DNA from: Rudanella paleaurantiibacter
GTDB lineage: Bacteria > Bacteroidota > Bacteroidia > Cytophagales > Spirosomataceae
Direction: 5' to 3'
NCBI RefSeq assembly: GCF_009184635.1
Contig: NZ_WELI01000001.1
Span: forward strand, 930,001 to 994,000
Length of the DNA: 64,000 nt
A program made the translations under genes and the position numbers. Under the pieces are notes generated by a model. The model was not told the DNA's origin and did not search any database. It worked only from the letters and a program-made list of their open reading frames with translations. Below are positions 35,977-44,711 of the stretch, piece after piece. Position 1 is the first letter of the stretch, and the number at the start of each line of letters is the position of its first letter.

Positions 35977-37017
35977 TTACTGATACTGTACGTAAACCAC
36001 TTTGGGCGTAAGCGACAGTACTTCCTGCGGGGTCATGAGGTGAGGAACCTTATGCTTCGAACGCATGTCGACTTTCTTCAAATCGTTTTTGTAGAACAGT
36101 TTAAAGCCGGTATACTGCACGGGCTCTTTCACGATGTAGTCGCGGTAGGTATCCATCTTGAGCGACGGCGGCCCCCAACCGTCCATGTGCATCACAATCT
36201 GCACATTAGGGTTCAGCTTGATGTTTTTGTAGTTCGTAACCATCCGCTGTGTAAAGCGGTGTACCACCAGAATTTTGGGCGGCAGATTATTCGCTTTGAC
36301 AATGTCGCTCAGGAAGTTAACCGCCTGGTTAATGTCGGCCGCATCGTACGTACCAATCTTGGTACCGGGCCGGGCGCCGGTTTTCATCGAAAATTCAGGA
36401 TCGATACCCAGGTGTACGTAGGGTAGCTTGAGGTAGGGCTTCAGAAACTCCATTTCGGGGCCGAGCGGAGCCAAACCTACCTGAATATCAAGGAAACAGA
36501 TGGCGTTGTGTTCGGCTGCCCACCGGATTACCTTCCGAATGGTTTTGTCGCTCATGCGCATCCGGTAGTACCCGTCTTTACCCGGCGCACCCTGGGCCGA
36601 AATAGCAACGAGGTGAAGGGCCTGTTGTACCGGCAGTGAGTCGGCTTTGGCCCACTCCTGGCTCTGGCGGTCGAGCCGCTGAAGCATGTCGTCTTTAGGG
36701 TACTCGCCCAATGCACCCATTTTTTTCGAGTGTGGGTTGCCGTAGTACGCTACAATCCGCTTGTTAGGCAGAATAGCTCCGGTAATTTTCGGGCCAATCA
36801 GCTTGAGCGAATCAAGGGGTGAAAGCGGCTCGGCTGTACTTACCCCAGTTGAGTCGGGGGCAGGAGCAGCTGCCGAAACAGACGATGTGGTGGCCGAAAC
36901 CGGCGTTTGTACCGAATCGGGGGGGCTGGCCGATCCTTCGGTCGGCTTCGAACTGGATTGGCATCCGGCCAGGAAAAGGGTAGCAAGCAGGGATGCAGAG
37001 AGCGTACTTTTGAACAT
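35977..37017 (-). CDS. Hypothetical lipoprotein
   Basis: The product is 346 aa. The lipoprotein signal has lipobox LFLAGC (Cys19). A low-complexity linker rich in Ser, Thr, Pro and Ala runs to about residue 70. The remaining 275 residues contain the segments IVAYYGNPHSKKMGALGEYP, NAICFLDIQVGLAPLGPE, VHLGIDPEFSM and VQIVMHMDGWGPPSL. These recall a TIM-barrel-type glycosidase or deacetylase core, with acidic residues at strand ends. I do not recognise a named family. It stands alone between the terminator and tsaC. Confidence 0.65.
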   Translation of the reverse strand: MFKSTLSASLLATLFLAGCQSSSKPTEGSASPPDSVQTPVSATTSSVSAAAPAPDSTGVSTAEPLSPLDSLKLIGPKITGAILPNKRIVAYYGNPHSKKMGALGEYPKDDMLQRLDRQSQEWAKADSLPVQQALHLVAISAQGAPGKDGYYRMRMSDKTIRKVIRWAAEHNAICFLDIQVGLAPLGPEMEFLKPYLKLPYVHLGIDPEFSMKTGARPGTKIGTYDAADINQAVNFLSDIVKANNLPPKILVVHRFTQRMVTNYKNIKLNPNVQIVMHMDGWGPPSLKMDTYRDYIVKEPVQYTGFKLFYKNDLKKVDMRSKHKVPHLMTPQEVLSLTPKVVYVQYQ

Positions 37018-37081
37018 AATGCCGAAAAATACGACCTCAGGTAATTATTTCTAAGGACTTGGTGGATTAAATTGACTTTAT

Positions 37082-37702
37082 TCAAAAATCGACGACACCC
37101 AGCCCCTCTCGAACAACCTCTACTTCGGTACCCTCGGCCCGAATAATGGTCGACGGAACATTGCCGCCGTACCCGCCATCAATCACAATATCAACCTGAT
37201 GCTGAAACCGCTCGAAAATAATCTCGGGGTCGGTGGGGTACTCAATAATTTCGTCGTCGTCCTTAATTGACGTCGTGATAATAGGGTTACCCAGTTCGTA
37301 CACAATTCGGCGCGGAATTTCGTGGTCGGGTACCCGGATACCCACGGTTTTCTTGTTCGTGTTCAGGAGTTTAGGTACGCGATTGGTGGCGTCCAGAATA
37401 AACGTGTACGGCCCCGGTAGCAACCGTTTCATGAGTTTGAACGCTCCGTTATCGACCCGGGCATAGTCGGCAATGTGGCTCAGGTCGTAACAGATAAACG
37501 AGAAGTCGTTTTTCTGGGGTTTGATGCCTTTGATCCGGGCGATCCGCTCCACGGCCCGGGCATTATGAATGTCGCAACCCATCCCGTAAATCGTGTCGGT
37601 CGGGTAAATGATCACCGCGCCGTCGCGCAGGGCCGATACCACATGCCGGATCTTCCGTTCTTCGGGCGTTTGGGGGTGAATATGAATGTATTCGGCTGGC
37701 AT
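37082..37702 (-). CDS. tsaC: L-threonylcarbamoyladenylate synthase (YrdC/Sua5 domain)
   Basis: The product is 206 aa and makes threonylcarbamoyl-AMP from Thr, bicarbonate and ATP, the first step of tRNA t6A37 synthesis. The YrdC fold is shown by [40 protein letters not shown] and a final [17 protein letters not shown] segment. Length fits the short YrdC form without a Sua5 C-terminal domain. The start [11 protein letters not shown] fits Bacteroidota homologues. Confidence 0.92.
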   Translation of the reverse strand: MPAEYIHIHPQTPEERKIRHVVSALRDGAVIIYPTDTIYGMGCDIHNARAVERIARIKGIKPQKNDFSFICYDLSHIADYARVDNGAFKLMKRLLPGPYTFILDATNRVPKLLNTNKKTVGIRVPDHEIPRRIVYELGNPIITTSIKDDDEIIEYPTDPEIIFERFQHQVDIVIDGGYGGNVPSTIIRAEGTEVEVVREGLGVVDF

Positions 37703-37872
37703 AGCGGCAAGTTTACGGTTTTTCGTTTACAGTTTTGTCTGGTATGGCGCTGATGTTGGCCCTCAGGTTTAACTATCTATGGCCCAAAATGTATGGTAAT
37801 GAACCCGACGAATGCCCAAAAGATGATTCTGTAGCATTGACGTACACAACGTAGCGTTAGTACAGAGAGTGG

Positions 37873-38889
37873 CTAAACGAACCGTAGCCGAAGCCGGATG
37901 TACTGCTGATACAAGCTGTTGACGGGCAGGTGCAGGCGGCTCAAAAACAGAATGCCCGATGTAAGCAGGCCGGGGCTTTCAATATGGTTGAGTAACTCCC
38001 CGAACCGGAGGGCCAGCTCAAACTGCTCCGCATAGAACGCTTTGCGCAGAAACTGCCGCACCCGGTTGGCCAGTGCATGGTACTCGTCGGGGGTTTGGCA
38101 GCGGTCAAAGGCTTTGTAACACACGTCGAGGGTAGAGGCCAGCAGCCGGTTGTGCGGCTCAATCACCTGCATGGATTGGGAGTTGGGGAGTCGACGCTTG
38201 TAGGTCAGAATCTCGTCGATGTACCCGTAGGCGTAGTGCCGGGCCGAGCGCACCCAAAAATCAAAGTCTTCGTAGTCCAGCGATTCGTCGTAGCCGCCCA
38301 GTTCGTCCAGCACGGCCCGGCGCATCATCATGGTGGGGGTACAGATGAAGTAGCGCTCCAGAATCTTGCTGAACACATACCCCGATGGCACCTCCGACAC
38401 GGCCCGGCCCCGCTCGTCGGTCGGGAAGTGAATAGACAGGGAGTGCCCCGCTTCGTCGATGTACACGGCGTTGCTAAACACAACGGCGTATTCGGGCGGG
38501 AGTTGTTCAAAACGCTCAACCTGCCGGGCAATCCGGTCGGGGAAAAGAATGTCGTCGGCAGCCAGGTCGATCAGGTATTTGCCGTTAGCGTGCCGCAGGC
38601 CCTGGTTAAAAGCCCGGCACAGACCAATGTTTTCGGTATTCTGGATAAACCGTACGCCGGGGTGCCGTTTCACAAACTCGGCAATCCGGCGGGCGCTCCC
38701 GTCGCTGCTGGCATTGTCGATCACAATCAGCTCCACATTCGGGTAACGCTGATCAACTACCGACTGTAGGGCCTCCTGCACGTATGCCTCGTGGTTGTAA
38801 CACGTACACACAACGGTCACCCACGGCTTTATCTGATTTAGATAAGGCCCCATTGGCAGAGTGGTTGTTTGGTCGGTTACGGAGGTCAT
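37873..38889 (-). CDS. Glycosyltransferase family 2
   Basis: The product is 338 aa from ATG 38889. A GTG two codons earlier is also possible. It has the GT-A fold signatures VTVVCTCYNHEAYVQEALQS, VDQRYPNVELIVIDNASSDG and the DxD-like LAADDILFPDR. A later YEDFDFWVRSARHY segment is the acceptor-side ED motif common in GT2. It probably adds a sugar to a surface polysaccharide or protein, with donor unknown. No other glycan genes are adjacent. Confidence 0.88.
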   Translation of the reverse strand: MTSVTDQTTTLPMGPYLNQIKPWVTVVCTCYNHEAYVQEALQSVVDQRYPNVELIVIDNASSDGSARRIAEFVKRHPGVRFIQNTENIGLCRAFNQGLRHANGKYLIDLAADDILFPDRIARQVERFEQLPPEYAVVFSNAVYIDEAGHSLSIHFPTDERGRAVSEVPSGYVFSKILERYFICTPTMMMRRAVLDELGGYDESLDYEDFDFWVRSARHYAYGYIDEILTYKRRLPNSQSMQVIEPHNRLLASTLDVCYKAFDRCQTPDEYHALANRVRQFLRKAFYAEQFELALRFGELLNHIESPGLLTSGILFLSRLHLPVNSLYQQYIRLRLRFV

Positions 38890-39153
38890 GCGCACGTCAG
38901 GTAGTCACAGCTACCCGTGTCGGATATACAGATTAACGTTCAGGTTTGTTTGAGTGACACAATATTACACCAACCTGTATTCGTGTGGTCAGACGTTTTA
39001 GGGAACGGAATTATTTTAACGTTTACGGTATCAATCGAAAGTTTGGCACGGTTTTTAATTGATCCTAACCGGTTGCTTCCGCAGTTTAGTACACAGCCTC
39101 AAAGGGAGCAATCATTAATCACATTTTATGGGTTAGGGTTTGCAAACACCACA

Positions 39154-40146
39154 CTACTTGTTTAGAGTGGTGTTTGTTGTTTTTGTGTCCGTAGTTTTCT
39201 CCTCGGGTTTGGGGTTTTTCTCCCCTTCCAAACCATACAACGACACGTTCATCTCGAACCCAAGTACCACCAGCAATGCGATCAGGTTAATCCAGACCAT
39301 TAAGGCAATTAGTGTACCTATTGAACCGTAAATTTTATTATAAGAACCAAAATTGGACAGGTAGAACGAAAAAAGGAGGGTGGTCAGCACAATCAGGATG
39401 GAAGCCGTGAGCGAGCCGGGTGTGATAAACGTCCACTTCATATCAACGTCGGGCCCGAACTTGTAGATCACCGAAACCACGCCAACAAACACCGCGAATA
39501 CCAGTAAATACCTAACAAAACTAAGGAGGTAAGCGATAACCGGATTGCTAAAAAAGCCGAACTGAAGCAGGTACTCCGTAATGACACCGCCTACGAGTAG
39601 CACGATTATTGCTACAACAATTGCCACACCTAATGAGAAGGTAAGAGCCAGTGCGGTTAATCGGATTTTCAAAAAACTTCGCCGGTCGGGCGTTTCCTGC
39701 GAGGTATGAAACGCATTCATAAGGGCCACCATGCCGTTGGTGGCGGCATAGACCGTAGCCAGAAAACCGAACGACAGCACACCACTCCGCTGTCGGCCAA
39801 TAATATCCCGAATAGTTGTATCAACCGCTTCGAACGTACCAGCCGGTATGACCCGGCTCAGTAGGCTCATGATCTGTGGTTGCAGGTTCGGTATTGGGAT
39901 GTACGGAATAAGGGTAAACAAGAAGATAATAGCGGGAAAAATGGCCAGAAACAGGTTGAACGCAACGGCTGCCGCCCGCTCGCTAAGGTCGTTACCCGCT
40001 ATTTTATCGATTATCTTGTTGATGAAATCGTACCACGTAATGACCTTCGAATCAAAGGGTCGGTGATTGCGCAGCCAGTCGCGAGCGCCTGAAAGCGCTG
40101 GCAAACCCATGAGTTTGTCAAACATATCGTCAGTGAGGTTGCTCAA
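39154..40146 (-). CDS. YihY/UPF0761 family membrane protein
   Basis: The product is 330 aa with six predicted helices between residues about 60 and 305. YihY motifs are seen: DLSERAAAVAFNLFLAIFPA, LSFGFLATVYAATNGMVALM, NAFHTSQETPDRRSFLKIR and YGSIGTLIALMVWINLIALL. The C-terminus is a charged Lys/Thr-rich tail. The family was once called RNase BN, but its members are now thought to be membrane proteins of uncertain role. The thioesterase gene lies 3 bp upstream on the same strand. A CAAACACCAC hairpin (39143-39176) overlaps the stop. Confidence 0.85.
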   Translation of the reverse strand: MSNLTDDMFDKLMGLPALSGARDWLRNHRPFDSKVITWYDFINKIIDKIAGNDLSERAAAVAFNLFLAIFPAIIFLFTLIPYIPIPNLQPQIMSLLSRVIPAGTFEAVDTTIRDIIGRQRSGVLSFGFLATVYAATNGMVALMNAFHTSQETPDRRSFLKIRLTALALTFSLGVAIVVAIIVLLVGGVITEYLLQFGFFSNPVIAYLLSFVRYLLVFAVFVGVVSVIYKFGPDVDMKWTFITPGSLTASILIVLTTLLFSFYLSNFGSYNKIYGSIGTLIALMVWINLIALLVVLGFEMNVSLYGLEGEKNPKPEEKTTDTKTTNTTLNK

Positions 40147-40149
40147 CGT

Positions 40150-40569
40150 TCAAACTGACTCACTAAAAAAAGGTTTCAGGGCCTGAAGCAACGGTTCGGG
40201 GGCTGCGCAGAGCCGCCCGGTATCGCGCCGTTGAAACACGAGCGTTGTCTCGCCCGTGTTGAGCAGCAGACCGGCTTCGTTCCGAATGGCGTATTGAAAC
40301 ACAATGCGGGCCTTGGGCAGGCTCGGAATCGTCACGGTCACCGAGAGCAGGTCGTCGTACCGGGCGGGCTGAAGATACCGCGAGTGATTTTCGTACACGG
40401 GCATCATCACACCGGATTCCTCCATCTCTTTGTAATGAAACCCCAGGCTCCGCAATGCCTCTACCCGCCCGATCTCGTAAAACCGGGCGTAGTTGCCGTA
40501 ATACACGTAACCCATCTGATCCGTATCGGCGTACCGAACCCGGATGTCTGAAACAAGAAAAGTAAACAT
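40150..40569 (-). CDS. Acyl-CoA thioesterase, YbgC/4HBT family
   Basis: The product is 139 aa, starting at ATG 40569 (MFTFLVSDIRVRYADTDQMG). The longer frame to 40638 runs through a purine-rich repeat hairpin and codes for an unlikely Phe/Pro/Ser leader. The hot-dog-fold catalytic motif RYADTDQMGYVYYGNYARFYE contains the Asp and Tyr typical of YbgC enzymes, which hydrolyse acyl-CoA thioesters. It forms a close pair with the YihY gene and follows mltG behind the repeat. Confidence 0.88.
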   Translation of the reverse strand: MFTFLVSDIRVRYADTDQMGYVYYGNYARFYEIGRVEALRSLGFHYKEMEESGVMMPVYENHSRYLQPARYDDLLSVTVTIPSLPKARIVFQYAIRNEAGLLLNTGETTLVFQRRDTGRLCAAPEPLLQALKPFFSESV

Positions 40570-40689
40570 GGGAAAGAAAGGGAGGAAGGAGGAAAGGGAA
40601 AAAGGAAGAAAGGGAGAAAGGAGGAAAGTATTACCCAAATCGGGCTTCTCCCTTTTCCTTTCTCCCTTTCCTCCCTTCTCCTTCTATTT
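40569..40689. repeat. Hairpin of GGAAAGAA-type purine repeats
   Basis: The left arm (40569-40629) is a run of GGGAAAGAAAGGGAGGAAGG-like units. The right arm (40642-40689) is the complementary pyrimidine run. It fills the gap between mltG and the thioesterase gene, both on the minus strand. The right arm ends within a few bases of the mltG stop. It has the same design as the other tandem-repeat hairpins here. Confidence 0.75.
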
Positions 40690-41718
40690 CATAATCTTCC
40701 GCTCGGTCAGAGCCTTCTGGTAGAGCCGGGCGTTGGCGAGGTGTTCGCTCAGCGTTTTCGAGAACGTGTGGTAGCCATTGAAACGGGCGTCGACCACGAA
40801 GAACAGGTAATCGTGCTTTTCGGCATTCAGCACGGCGTCGATGGCATTGATCGACGGCAGGTTGATGGGGCCGGGGGGCAAGCCGGTGTACCGGTAGGTA
40901 TTGTACGGCGAGTCGACGGTCAGTTGCTTGTTCAGGAGCCGCCGGATCGTGAAGTCGCGCAGGGCAAAAATCACCGTTGGGTCGGCTTCGAGCTTAATGC
41001 CCCGCTCCAGCCGGTTCAGGTACACACCCGCTACCCGAGGCTGTTCGTCGACCTTGTTCGTTTCGCCCTGTACAATAGATGCCAGCGTCTGCACCTGCGT
41101 TTGCGTCATGTTGAGCGCTTTCGCTTTTGCCTGCCGAGCGGGTGTCCAGAACGACTTGTATTCTTTGGCCATACGGTCGAGCAGGGCTTTGGGCTTAATG
41201 GTCCAGAACATCTCGTAGCTGTTCGGGATAAACATGCAAACGATCGTGGTGGTATCGAACCCGTATTCTTTACACACGGCGGGGTCGTCGAGGTATTTGC
41301 CGAGTGAGTCGGGGCCAAACGCAAACTTGGCACCCAGGCGTCGCGACAGGTCCTGCTTCAGCCGGATATTGTTAAACGTCACCGTGAGTGGGTCCTGACT
41401 ACCACTCCGCAATTTCTTGATGGCTTCGTAATTGCCCATGTCCGGCTGAATTTCGTACCGGCCCACCTTCACATTCTGGTCGTATTTCATCAGCCGCGAC
41501 AAAAACCGGAACGACTTTTCGTCGTTGAGAATTTTGTTGGCCTTCAGGGAGTCCAGCACGGTTTGGAAGGTAGCCCCCCGCGGTACCAGCAAGGCTACCG
41601 GCTTTTCGCTTTCCAGGTTGAGGTTGGGCGTCCGAAACACCTGCCAGAAGTAAAACGAAAAGGTTACTGAGATGACGGAGACGGCGATGAAAAGGCCAAT
41701 CTTGACGTTTTGAGACAT
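40684..41718 (-). CDS. mltG: Endolytic transglycosylase MltG
   Basis: The product is 344 aa. I chose the ATG at 41718 (MSQNVKIGLF), which opens an N-terminal membrane anchor at about residues 7-27. The longer frame to 41832 lies upstream of the likely promoter. MltG cleaves nascent glycan strands in the periplasm and sets strand length. The YceG domain has LASIVQGETNK with the catalytic Glu, RVAGVYLNRLERGIKLEADP, SPYNTYRYTGLPPGPINLPS and the final FSKTLSEH. The gene is followed by a repeat hairpin and the thioesterase gene. Confidence 0.93.
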   Translation of the reverse strand: MSQNVKIGLFIAVSVISVTFSFYFWQVFRTPNLNLESEKPVALLVPRGATFQTVLDSLKANKILNDEKSFRFLSRLMKYDQNVKVGRYEIQPDMGNYEAIKKLRSGSQDPLTVTFNNIRLKQDLSRRLGAKFAFGPDSLGKYLDDPAVCKEYGFDTTTIVCMFIPNSYEMFWTIKPKALLDRMAKEYKSFWTPARQAKAKALNMTQTQVQTLASIVQGETNKVDEQPRVAGVYLNRLERGIKLEADPTVIFALRDFTIRRLLNKQLTVDSPYNTYRYTGLPPGPINLPSINAIDAVLNAEKHDYLFFVVDARFNGYHTFSKTLSEHLANARLYQKALTERKIMK

Positions 41719-41758
41719 GGTCGTAAAGCGTTGGCCAGGTAAGAAGCCAAACAGGCCG

Positions 41759-41766
41759 CAAAAATA
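41759..41766 (-). promoter_or_regulatory. Bacteroidota -7 promoter box for mltG
   Basis: On the minus strand TATTTTTG matches TAnnTTTG. It lies about 40 bp before the chosen mltG start. The -33 region is not convincing. Confidence 0.4.
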
Positions 41767-41916
41767 GGCAGAACCGACCGTAAACCGAAGGATGTACGAA
41801 ACCGCTACGCGATTGCCGACCACTTTTTGCAAACAAAAAAGCCCCGTAGCGATTTATTTGGGTAGGGCCACCAACGTTCAGCGTGGTCGCTAAACTCGAC
41901 GTAAATAGATACGATT

Positions 41917-42288
41917 ATGCAGGAAGACGAAACATTAGACGGAGTTCGCTTAGACATTGAAGCCGTTGGATTCACGCTCGACGAAGACCTGGAAGCTTCG
42001 GTGATGGATGCCCTGGGTAAGCTCCGGCGCTATTACAAAGGCGATGTGATTACGGCCGAGGTGTATCTTAAACTGGAACCGAATCAGCGCAGCAATGATA
42101 AGCATGTAGGGATCAAATATGGGGTACCCGGCAATGATGTGTTTGCCGACGATAACGGCGACAACTGGTACACGCTCATCAACAACGTAGCGGCCAAGCT
42201 GCAAAAGCAACTGGAAAAGCGATTTGGGAATCATACCAATGCGAACCGGGGCAATATTGACGAGATTGATCCGGCCAGTTTAGCCTAA
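41917..42288 (+). CDS. HPF/RaiA-family ribosome-associated protein
   Basis: The product is 123 aa. The beta-alpha-beta fold of the ribosome hibernation factor family is suggested by VGFTLDEDLEASVMDALGKL, ITAEVYLKLEPNQRSNDKHV and the closing helix KLQKQLEKRFGNHTN. Short HPF-type proteins bind the 30S A and P sites in slow growth. The C-terminal tail (NRGNIDEIDPASLA) is not typical. A strong terminator follows 22 bp after the stop. Confidence 0.75.
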   Translation: MQEDETLDGVRLDIEAVGFTLDEDLEASVMDALGKLRRYYKGDVITAEVYLKLEPNQRSNDKHVGIKYGVPGNDVFADDNGDNWYTLINNVAAKLQKQLEKRFGNHTNANRGNIDEIDPASLA

Positions 42289-42309
42289 CCAGCCTTGTTA
42301 CCAATCCGG

Positions 42310-42344
42310 CCCTGACTTTTGAAGACCAGAAGTCAGGGTTTTTT
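42310..42344 (+). terminator. Rho-independent terminator of the HPF-like gene
   Basis: The stem CCCTGACTT (42310-42318) pairs with AAGTCAGGG (42330-42338) and is followed by TTTTTT. Confidence 0.85.
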
Positions 42345-42397
42345 GTACCTGTAGAATTTACAGTTGTCTGACATTTTTTGTGGAGACTCGGCATTCT

Positions 42398-42494
42398 GTG
42401 TAGCTCCGGCCTGTGCGGTTCGACCGGAGGGCCGTTAGGCCAATTACACGCTTTTTTGGCCTGTCGGCCCTCCGGCCAAAGGCCAGAGCTACAC
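42398..42494. repeat. 97-bp imperfect palindrome
   Basis: The arm that starts GTGTAGCTCCGGCCT returns as its inverse ending AGGCCAGAGCTACAC. The inner arms CCGGAGGGCCG..AGGCCAA and TTGGCCT..CGGCCCTCCGG also pair. The loop is about 12 nt (TTACACGCTTTT), and one arm has about 8 extra bases. The 460-base gap 42289-42749 otherwise contains the HPF-gene terminator, an AT-rich stretch (42500-42650) and a promoter box. The palindrome may be a REP-like or MITE-type repeat. Only one copy was seen here. Confidence 0.7.
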
Positions 42495-42655
42495 GACTTC
42501 CACATAATTTGATAAATAACCAAAAATACTTACTTTTGAGTGTGTTTGATTCTAAGCGTGTACATGTAATTATACTTATTGCTTTTAACGGTTTATCTGT
42601 GATTAATCTAATATTTTATTAATCAATTTATAATAAACTATCTGCAACGATACCG

Positions 42656-42663
42656 TAGTTTTG
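42656..42663 (+). promoter_or_regulatory. Bacteroidota -7 promoter box for the methyltransferase
   Basis: TAGTTTTG matches TAnnTTTG. It lies 87 bp before the methyltransferase ATG in an AT-rich region. No clear -33 TTG is visible. Confidence 0.4.
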
Positions 42664-42749
42664 TACGTAATGCTTGCCTCTCTGAAAGTAATACTAACAC
42701 CAAGGCTCGTTTTACCCAACAACGTAACCTGTACTTCTCCTTATAAACT

Positions 42750-43388
42750 ATGAGCGAAAGTGTACCAACTGCGAAATCACAAGGCCCGTTAGCGGGTATC
42801 TCGTCTTTCTTTAACCGTAAAATTCTGCGTACCGACCGCTCTCGGTGGAACTACCAGTACGAGAAGGGGCTTTGGGATGGGCTCGAAAACCTCGACGAGT
42901 TGGCGCGGTTTAGTGTGTTGGCGGGCTACGTACAGTTTCTGAAGCCCAACAACCCGGCTATTCTGGAGATTGGTTGTGGTGAAGGTATCATGGCGCAGCG
43001 AATTGGTCGGCAGCATTACGGCTCGTATCTGGGCACCGACGTAGCCGATACGGCCATTGAACGGGCCCGGCAGCGGTTTGGCGATGAGCAAACCCAGTTT
43101 GAAGCCGTGGATATGAACAACTTGCGGACGGAGCAGAAGTTCGACGTCATCATCTTCAACGAGGCAATTTATTACCTGGAGCCGATGGTCGACAAGCTGG
43201 TGACGCAGTATGCGCCGATGCTGAAGCCCGACGGCCTGCTCATTATCTCAATGAACACCGGTCGGCATGCCAACAGCGAGGCTCGCTGGAAGGAAATTGA
43301 GGCCGGTTTTGCCACTGTCGACAGCACGTTTGTGAAAACTGACAAAAACGGCTGGGACGTAAAAGTACTGCGACCCCTTACGGCATAA
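42750..43388 (+). CDS. Class I SAM-dependent methyltransferase
   Basis: The product is 212 aa. The Rossmann-fold SAM-binding core has motif I LEIGCGEGIMAQRIG (about residues 70-84), motif II YLGTDVADTAIERARQRF and motif III KFDVIIFNEAIYYLEP. The first 45 residues include SRWNYQYEKGLWDGLENLDEL, which recalls small-molecule or lipid methyltransferases. The substrate cannot be told. It stands as a single gene before the MFS transporter. Confidence 0.85.
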   Translation: MSESVPTAKSQGPLAGISSFFNRKILRTDRSRWNYQYEKGLWDGLENLDELARFSVLAGYVQFLKPNNPAILEIGCGEGIMAQRIGRQHYGSYLGTDVADTAIERARQRFGDEQTQFEAVDMNNLRTEQKFDVIIFNEAIYYLEPMVDKLVTQYAPMLKPDGLLIISMNTGRHANSEARWKEIEAGFATVDSTFVKTDKNGWDVKVLRPLTA

Positions 43389-43412
43389 AGCGACTTTTGC
43401 CGTAAAACCCCG

Positions 43413-43452
43413 AACAGCGGTTGTATCTTTGCACCCCGATACAACCGCTGTT
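43413..43452 (+). promoter_or_regulatory. Palindromic operator overlapping the MFS-gene promoter
   Basis: AACAGCGGTTGTATC (43413-43427) is perfectly inverted at 43438-43452. The -7 box TATCTTTG (43424-43431) overlaps the left arm and loop, so the expected start point is about 43438, at the right arm. The transporter ATG is only 2 bp after the palindrome. This placement fits a repressor operator better than a terminator. The regulator is not identified. Confidence 0.5.
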
Positions 43453-43454
43453 TG

Positions 43455-44642
43455 ATGTTTGCTGCTACCCAATCCCGTCCGTCGCTGTACACCTTGCCGT
43501 TCTGGTTGCTGAGTACGAGTAACTTCCTTTTCTCGGCCAGTTTTTCCATGATGATTCCCGAATTGCCCGCTTACCTGGAGGGTATGGGCGGCCGGGAGTA
43601 TGTCGGGCTCATTATTGCGTTGTTTACCCTCACGGCGGGCCTGTCGCGCCCGTTTAGCGGCAAGCTAACCGACCGTATCGGGCGTGTGCCTGTTATGGCG
43701 TTTGGGTCGGTGGTGTGTTTTGTGTGCGGGTTTATGTATCCCCTGGCTCTCTCGGTCTGGGGTTTTTTGTTGTTACGACTCATTCACGGGTTTTCAACGG
43801 GTACCAAACCCACCGCTACCGCAGCCTACGTTGCCGATGTTGTGCCCGCCGACCGCCGGGGCGAAGCGATGGGCGCACTGGGTTTGTTTACGGCCACGGG
43901 GATGTCGTTGGGGCCGGCCATCGGGAGTTGGCTGGCCGAGTCGTTTTCGCTCAACGTGATGTTTTACACCTCCTCGGCATTTGCGCTGCTGTCGATCCTG
44001 ATTCTGCTCCGAATGCCCGAAACGCTGACCGGTCGGGAGCCGTTTCGGTGGGGGTTGCTGAAGCTGAAAGCCGACGAGTTGTTCGACCGAAACGCCCGCT
44101 GGCCCTTCTGGATTCTGTTGCTGCTCTCGTTTTCGTCGGGGGCTGTCCTGACCGTTATTCCGGCCCTGAGCATGAAGCTGGGCGTGGCCAATAAGGGGCT
44201 ATTTTTCACCGTTTACACGATTGCGTCGCTGGTAGTGCGGGTGCTCTTTGCCCGAACTTCCGACCGCTACGGCCGGGTGCCGGTACTGCTGGTATCGTCT
44301 GGGGCATTGGCGGTGGCAATGGGGATGCTGGTGCTGGCTGGCCTGGCCGACGCGGCCGCGCCCGTCTGGTTTTGGGCGGGTTGTGTGGTGTACGGTCTCT
44401 CGTGGGGCATGAACTCGCCCACCGTGCAGGCCTGGACCGCCGACCTGAGCGACGAGCATACGCGCGGCCGGGCTATGGCTACCATGTACATTGCCCTCGA
44501 AGCGGGGATTGGTTTGGGAGCTGTAGTAGCTGGCTGGCTCTACAACCACATGGCGGGTGGCACGCAGGCTTCGTTTGCCGCTTCGGCCTTGCTGGCGCTG
44601 GTGTCGGTTGGGGCGTTGTGGTGGCGGTGGTGTAAAAAATGA
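43455..44642 (+). CDS. MFS transporter
   Basis: The product is 395 aa from ATG 43455 (a TTG one codon earlier is less likely). It has twelve predicted helices. The first-half signature RPFSGKLTDRIGRVPVMAFG is the loop 2-3 motif, repeated as RVLFARTSDRYGRVPVLLVS in the second half. RRGEAMGALGLFTATGMSLGPAIG is the helix 5 motif C typical of drug/H+ antiporters. A multidrug or metabolite exporter is likely, with substrate unknown. Its promoter carries a 15-bp inverted repeat, so expression may be ligand-controlled. Confidence 0.9.
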   Translation: MFAATQSRPSLYTLPFWLLSTSNFLFSASFSMMIPELPAYLEGMGGREYVGLIIALFTLTAGLSRPFSGKLTDRIGRVPVMAFGSVVCFVCGFMYPLALSVWGFLLLRLIHGFSTGTKPTATAAYVADVVPADRRGEAMGALGLFTATGMSLGPAIGSWLAESFSLNVMFYTSSAFALLSILILLRMPETLTGREPFRWGLLKLKADELFDRNARWPFWILLLLSFSSGAVLTVIPALSMKLGVANKGLFFTVYTIASLVVRVLFARTSDRYGRVPVLLVSSGALAVAMGMLVLAGLADAAAPVWFWAGCVVYGLSWGMNSPTVQAWTADLSDEHTRGRAMATMYIALEAGIGLGAVVAGWLYNHMAGGTQASFAASALLALVSVGALWWRWCKK

Positions 44643-44703
44643 GTTAGTGAAGGGGTGCCGAACAAACAGAATTTGCCGTTCAGCACCTCCTTCACGTGCT
44701 AAC
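44643..44703. terminator. Hairpin between the convergent MFS and metalloprotease genes
   Basis: GTTAGTGAAGGGGTGCCGAAC (44643-44663) pairs imperfectly with the arm ending CCTTCACGTGCTAAC (44678-44703). It begins directly at the MFS stop codon and ends 8 bp before the other stop. Confidence 0.6.
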
Positions 44704-44711
44704 TGATAAAA

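Noticed and set aside
38917-39165. 82-codon plus-strand ORF between the GT2 and YihY genes
   Set aside because: It starts with GTG, is AT-rich, has no recognised family, and overlaps the end of the convergent YihY gene.
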